Assembly (NCBI RefSeq): GCF_010550695.1
Contig: NZ_JAAGOB010000007.1
Coordinates: forward strand, 245,602 to 309,601
Source of the DNA: Phytoactinopolyspora alkaliphila
GTDB lineage: Bacteria > Actinomycetota > Actinomycetes > Jiangellales > Jiangellaceae
Direction: 5' to 3'
Length of the DNA: 64,000 nucleotides
The notes beneath the pieces were generated by a model. The model saw only the letters and a program-made list of their open reading frames with translations. It was not told where the DNA came from and searched no databases. The position numbers were made by a program, and so were the translations under genes. Shown one piece after another: positions 60,415 through 64,000 of this stretch; position 1 is the first letter of the stretch, and each line of letters begins with the position of its first letter.

Positions 60415-60885
60415 ATGACACACACGGTCAATCCCATTCCCGACGGCTACCACAGCCTGACCCCGTTCATCGTCTGCACCGATGCCTCGGCGGCGATCGA
60501 CTTCTATCAGCGGGTGTTCGACGCCGAGGTGATCAGTCGCAACGACGGTCCCGACGGTTCGGTCATGCACGCCGAACTGCGCATCGGCGACTCGATGCTG
60601 CAGCTGAGCGACCCCAACCCCGAGCTCGGCCTGGTACCACCGGACGGTCACGCGGTCTCGGCGTCGCTAGTGCTCTATTGCGACGACGTCGACGCGATCT
60701 TCGCGCGGGCGGTGGACGCGGGCGCCACCGTGCGCGAGGAGGTGCAGGACTTCGTGACGGGTGACCGCTTCGCGAGCGTCGTCGACCCGTTCGGCCGCCG
60801 CTGGAGCGTCCTGACCAGGGTCGAGGATGTGTCCCGGGAGGAAGCAGAGCGCCGGGTCAACGAATGGCTGGCGTCGTCGTCCTGA
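60415..60885 (+). CDS. VOC-family protein (PhnB/YdfO-like)
   Basis: 156 residues. GYHSLTPFIVCTDASAAIDF at the start, QRVFDAEVISRNDGPDGSVM, MLQLSDPNPELG and VVDPFGRRWSVLTRVED near the end are typical of the PhnB/3-demethylubiquinone-like VOC group. A C-terminal helix (SREEAERRVNEWL) is also usual there. No reaction can be named; some relatives confer bleomycin-type resistance. It begins 26 nt after the pseudogene segment. Confidence 0.85.
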   Translation: MTHTVNPIPDGYHSLTPFIVCTDASAAIDFYQRVFDAEVISRNDGPDGSVMHAELRIGDSMLQLSDPNPELGLVPPDGHAVSASLVLYCDDVDAIFARAVDAGATVREEVQDFVTGDRFASVVDPFGRRWSVLTRVEDVSREEAERRVNEWLASSS

Positions 60886-60956
60886 CGAGTGGAAGGAGAG
60901 CCCGGCCTCGCCTTGGTGATCGCCGGGGTGACGTCGGCTTCCTTCTGGTTGGACGG

Positions 60957-60962
60957 TATCGT
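60957..60962 (+). promoter_or_regulatory. -10 element of S41 gene
   Basis: TATCGT lies 8 nt before ATG 60971 with no ribosome-binding site; leaderless start inferred. Confidence 0.4.
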
Positions 60963-60970
60963 CGGCGCTG

Positions 60971-62614
60971 ATGGTCGCTGACTCCCTGTCCCGGCGTGAC
61001 CTGCGGCCGTTCGCCGGTGTGTGGCGCGTGCAAGTGGTGTTGCCTGCCGGCGACGACGACAGCCTACGCGGGCTGCGTGACCTGGTGATACGAGAACGGG
61101 TCGAGCTCGAGGTGGAACTCGGCGCACCGGTCGGCTTCAGCCTTTCCGGCTCGTCGGCCAACGCTTCGGGCCCTCCCACCCGCGAGCAGCCGGACTCGGA
61201 CACGCCGGTCGTCCTGATCGGGCCGGCGTCGCACAACGAGGAGCTTCGGGCCTGGATCCGGCGCCGTGCCCGCCCGGCCGCCCGGCGGCCGTATGTGGAG
61301 CTGGACGGCCCGCTCCTCGTGATCGACGCCGCCGGCGCGTCCGAGGTGACCTCGGCTCTGAGTCTTCTGCGCACCGCCGTCCGGTCGCGACCCGCCGTCG
61401 GTTCCGACGGTGGCGCGCCGGCGGGCGCTGGTGAGCCGATCCGGCTGGAGCAAACGACGGCGTCCGGGCCGCCCGAGGTGGTGCGTCGGGTGGCCGACGA
61501 GATCGGGTGGACGTACCCGGCATTCGGCCTGCGTGGCATCGATGGGGTCGCGCTGGAGCGCCGGTGGCGTCCGGTGGCGGAACGCAGCGGCGCGGATATC
61601 CGGGTCCTGCAGCGCTGGGTCGCCGGCCTGCGAGATGCTCACACGGCGGTCCGGCCCACCGATGCCCGGGGCTTTCTGCCGTACAGCGCGTTCGTCGCCT
61701 CCGACGATGTCGACCGTGAGGGCGACGCCGTTCGCGCCTCGGCTCGCGGTTCGGCGATCCGGCTTGGTCACGTGCCGAGGTGGAGTGCCGGTTGGGCCGC
61801 CGGTGCCCGCAGCGGCGACGTCGTCCTGGCCGTCGACGGCCCGGTCGATCCGGACGAGCTGCTGGCGACCACTGGTGCCGAGCGCCGCACCGTGGGCTGG
61901 TTCGCCGGGCGGCGGGCCATGACGGTCCTCCCGCCCGGCGAGGTGACGGTCGCGGTGCGCAACCGAGCCGGGCATGTGTTCACATGGACCGAGACGGCCA
62001 CCGGGACCCCGTACCCGGAACCGATCTCCTGGCGCAGGCTGAACTCGGGCACCGGCTACGTCCGCGTCCGCGGGTGGCTGCCGGGAAACGCCTGGTCCGA
62101 CGCGCTTGACGCCGCGTTCAGTGAGCTCGCGGCGGCCGAGCGCCTCATCGTCGACGTGCGGGGCAACGTAGGCGGCAATCTCGTGGCCGCGCTGGGATTC
62201 CGGGACAGGTTCCTCAGCCGGCCCACCACAATGGGGATGATCAGATTTAGCGTCGGTGACGGAACCCTGGCGCCACCGGCTCCGATCGAGGCCGTGCCCG
62301 CGTCCGGCCGGCGGTGGATCCGCCCCGTGCGGTTCCTGCTCGACCGGCTCTCCTACTCCGCGACCGAGGACGCGCTGCTCGGCCTCCGCGATCTGGACCA
62401 CGTCGAGTTCTTCGGCGAACCGAGCGGAGGAGGCAGCGGCCGTCCGCGCACGGTGCCGCTGCAGGACGGAGTGGTGCTGAACGTCAGCACCGCGTTAACC
62501 TTCGAGAATTCCGGTCGTTGTGTCGAGGGCCGAGGTCTCGCCGTCGACGTGGCGGTGCCACCGGCCACACTGGGCTCCGGCCACGCAGTCGCGGTGGCCG
62601 ACACCTTTTGGTGA
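60971..62614 (+). CDS. S41-family (tricorn/C-terminal-processing-like) peptidase
   Basis: 547 residues, no signal peptide or membrane segment. Residues 1-180 have no assignable fold. Residues about 270-335 look like a PDZ-type domain (ARSGDVVLAVDGPVDPDELL). The S41 catalytic domain covers about 360-530: SGTGYVRVRGWL, RLIVDVRGNVGGNL, and LLDRLSYSATEDALL with the likely nucleophile Ser in SATE, then EPSGGGSGRPRTVPLQDG. Such enzymes cleave unfolded or tagged proteins. The Lys of the Ser/Lys dyad in CtpA types is not obvious, so it may follow the tricorn Ser/His/Glu form. Confidence 0.8.
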   Translation: MVADSLSRRDLRPFAGVWRVQVVLPAGDDDSLRGLRDLVIRERVELEVELGAPVGFSLSGSSANASGPPTREQPDSDTPVVLIGPASHNEELRAWIRRRARPAARRPYVELDGPLLVIDAAGASEVTSALSLLRTAVRSRPAVGSDGGAPAGAGEPIRLEQTTASGPPEVVRRVADEIGWTYPAFGLRGIDGVALERRWRPVAERSGADIRVLQRWVAGLRDAHTAVRPTDARGFLPYSAFVASDDVDREGDAVRASARGSAIRLGHVPRWSAGWAAGARSGDVVLAVDGPVDPDELLATTGAERRTVGWFAGRRAMTVLPPGEVTVAVRNRAGHVFTWTETATGTPYPEPISWRRLNSGTGYVRVRGWLPGNAWSDALDAAFSELAAAERLIVDVRGNVGGNLVAALGFRDRFLSRPTTMGMIRFSVGDGTLAPPAPIEAVPASGRRWIRPVRFLLDRLSYSATEDALLGLRDLDHVEFFGEPSGGGSGRPRTVPLQDGVVLNVSTALTFENSGRCVEGRGLAVDVAVPPATLGSGHAVAVADTFW

Positions 62615-62717
62615 TCGCGCAGACGAGCGGGTCGTTACGCCTGGGGTGCACGCCGGCGGTGACGTGCCGGTTATGGTGGGCACGCGTGACCGGAGATTCG
62701 AAAATGAGGAGTCCAGC

Positions 62718-63809
62718 GTGACCGCGAAACCCGCCCGACCAGCCCTGTACAGCCGGCATCTCGAGCTGAACGCGAAGTTCGCCGAGTTCGGTGGATGGGA
62801 GATGCCGCTGCAGTACTCGGGGGTGGTCAACGAGCACGCGGCCGTGCGAGAACGAGTCGGCCTGTTCGACGTCAGCCACCTCGGCAAACTGCGGATCACG
62901 GGCCCGGGGGCGCGCGAGTTCATCGACTCTTGCTTGACCAACGATCTCGGCAAGATCGAACCCGGGCAGGCTCAGTACACGCTGTGCTGTGACGAGTCAG
63001 GAGGCGTCGTCGACGATCTGATCGCCTATCTGCGTTCCGACGAGGAACTCCTGCTCATTCCCAACGCGGCGAACAGTTCGGAGGTGGGCAGGCGGCTGAC
63101 CGAGGCCGCGCCGGCCGAGGTCAAGGTGGTCGACGAGCACCGCCGCCACGCGGTGCTCGCGGTACAGGGGCCGAACGCCGACGCCGTCTTGTCGGCGCTC
63201 TGGATCCCGGTCGGGCACGATTACATGTCGTTCGTCGACGCGGACTTCAACGATGTCCCGATCACCGTGTGCCGCACCGGCTACACCGGCGAGCGCGGCT
63301 ATGAGCTGCTCGTTCCGTGGGACGACGCCCCCGTCGTGTGGGACGCGCTCCTCGCGTCGGGCGAGCCGAAGGGCATCCTCCCGTGTGGCCTCGGAGCCCG
63401 GGACACCCTGCGAACCGAGATGGGGTATCCGCTACACGGTCAGGACCTGTCGATGGAGATCAGCCCGCTCCAGGGCCGCGCGGGCTGGGCGGTGAGCAAG
63501 ACCAAGCCGGCGTTCTGGGGCAGAGACGCGATCGTGGCCGAGCGCGAAGCCGGCCCGGAACGCCGGCTCCGGGGCATCCGCGCCACCGGCCGGGCCATTC
63601 CGCGTCCGGGGATGGCCGTGACCCTGGACGGCGCCAACGTGGGCGTCGTGACCTCCGGGACATTCTCGCCGACGCTGCGGATCGGTATCGGCCTCGCCCT
63701 CCTGCGTGCGGACGTCGCCGAAGGCGCCGAGGTGGGCGTCGACATCCGCGGCCGTTCCGAACCGTTCGACGTCGTGCGCCCTCCATTCGTCAAGTCCACC
63801 CCCTCCTAA
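62718..63809 (+). CDS. gcvT: aminomethyltransferase (glycine cleavage T protein)
   Basis: 363 residues from GTG 62718, with AGGAG 6 nt upstream. Motifs: FAEFGGWEMPLQYSGVVNEH, GLFDVSHLGKLRI, NDLGKIEPGQAQYTL with folate-site residues, CRTGYTGERGYEL and GLGARDTLRTEMGYPLHG. It moves the aminomethyl group from lipoyl-GcvH to tetrahydrofolate, releasing ammonia. gcvH and gcvP are not in the window. I looked for a glycine riboswitch in the 100-nt leader and saw none. Confidence 0.97.
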   Translation: MTAKPARPALYSRHLELNAKFAEFGGWEMPLQYSGVVNEHAAVRERVGLFDVSHLGKLRITGPGAREFIDSCLTNDLGKIEPGQAQYTLCCDESGGVVDDLIAYLRSDEELLLIPNAANSSEVGRRLTEAAPAEVKVVDEHRRHAVLAVQGPNADAVLSALWIPVGHDYMSFVDADFNDVPITVCRTGYTGERGYELLVPWDDAPVVWDALLASGEPKGILPCGLGARDTLRTEMGYPLHGQDLSMEISPLQGRAGWAVSKTKPAFWGRDAIVAEREAGPERRLRGIRATGRAIPRPGMAVTLDGANVGVVTSGTFSPTLRIGIGLALLRADVAEGAEVGVDIRGRSEPFDVVRPPFVKSTPS

Positions 63810-63830
63810 CCCACCTACCTCCTGCCCCCT

Positions 63831-63870
63831 AAATGATCATGTAAACCATGTTTTCTCGTGCTTCACCATG
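63831..63870 (+). repeat. half copy of the palindromic element, broken by an insertion
   Basis: These 40 bp equal the minus-strand reading of 31345-31306 with a single mismatch (T for C at 63851). The match stops at 63870, where the insertion element begins. Confidence 0.9.
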
Positions 63871-64000
63871 GGTGGATTCAAGTGGTGAGTGCAACACCGG
63901 GTGGATTGAATGGTTCTGAGAGTAGCTTGTTGAGTGCTTCGGCTGGGGTTTTCCAGCTCAGGGTTTTGCGGGGTCGGTTGTTCAGTTCGGTGGCGACGAA
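63871..64000 (-). mobile_element. IS30-family insertion sequence, left end visible
   Basis: The element starts next to the broken palindrome, probably at GGTGGATTCAAGTGGTGAGT, its presumed terminal repeat, and contains the 3' end of a transposase gene on the minus strand. The other end lies outside the window. Confidence 0.75.
63878..64000 (-). CDS. IS30-family transposase, C-terminal 40 residues
   Basis: Read on the minus strand, the frame is FVATELNNRPRKTLSWKTPA then EALNKLLSEP and stops at 63880-63878. The NNRPRKTLxWxTPAE segment is the hallmark C-terminal end of the DDE integrase domain of IS30 transposases, just after the catalytic Glu helix. The rest is beyond the window edge. Whether the full gene is intact cannot be judged. 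Confidence 0.9.
   Translation of the reverse strand, partial: FVATELNNRPRKTLSWKTPAEALNKLLSEPFNPPGVALTT

Noticed and set aside
62615..62717. Glycine riboswitch before gcvT
   Set aside because: The leader is only about 100 nt and lacks the conserved aptamer segments.

Overview
The window is chromosomal DNA from a high-GC Gram-positive actinomycete. This rests on the very high GC, frequent GTG starts, many apparently leaderless promoters (TANNNT 6-8 nt before the start codon), a polyphosphate glucokinase, a type A RNase P RNA, GlnA/GlnA2/GlnE, DUF4191 and RDD neighbours of lipA/glnA, and sugar importers without their own ATPase. The genus cannot be fixed by eye; a soil or plant-associated polysaccharide user (for example Jiangellales-like) would fit.

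Layout. (1) 1-7045: a minus-strand carbohydrate locus (lipoprotein binding protein, two permeases, secreted beta-helix protein, alpha/beta-hydrolase cut by the window edge) with a divergent LacI regulator and putative operator repeats between them. (2) 7071-20853: mixed housekeeping and stress genes: ArfB-type release factor, SNF2 helicase, hydrolase, VOC protein, rnpB, ppgK, a quinone-reductase/NmrA/AraC cluster, an MFS/TetR pair, map, panB. (3) 21104-26322: an aquaporin with a long Pro/Glu repeat tail, a convergent NAD synthetase with an unusual repeat tail, and glnA2. (4) 26712-32877: a Ugp-like importer, a fluoride channel pair with a truncated DUF190 gene between the halves, and a ketoglutarate-semialdehyde-type dehydrogenase. 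(5) 33149-36163: glnE. (6) 36332-45944: an amino-sugar island (importer, LacI regulator, LamG protein, GH3 hexosaminidase, NagB-like deaminase) and a choline-sulfatase-like gene. (7) 46040-63809: glnA with a recognisable GlnR box, RDD and DUF4191 proteins, lipA-lipB, a membrane pseudokinase, a TIGR01777 protein, sucB, lpdA, pepA, a fragment of an FAH-family gene, a VOC protein, an S41 peptidase and gcvT. (8) 63831-64000: a palindromic intergenic repeat interrupted by the end of an IS30-family element.

The backbone glnA2-glnE-glnA-(RDD, DUF4191)-lipA-lipB-TIGR01777-sucB-pepA-gcvT matches a gene neighbourhood known from Mycobacterium tuberculosis (about Rv2211c-Rv2225). The Ugp/fluoride/ALDH block and the amino-sugar/sulfatase block look like accessory insertions into it. 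Functionally the backbone joins nitrogen assimilation (glutamine synthetases plus the adenylyltransferase that controls GlnA) to lipoate-dependent metabolism (LipA/LipB make the cofactor used by SucB and the glycine cleavage system; Lpd re-oxidises it).

The most unusual content is between the genes: several families of short degenerate repeats, one of them phased every 30-32 bp; long perfect or near-perfect palindromes, including one of 28 bp that overlaps the ribosome-binding site of the sulfatase gene; and an IS30 element that landed almost exactly at the centre of a palindromic repeat. No tRNA, CRISPR array, phage or defence island was seen.
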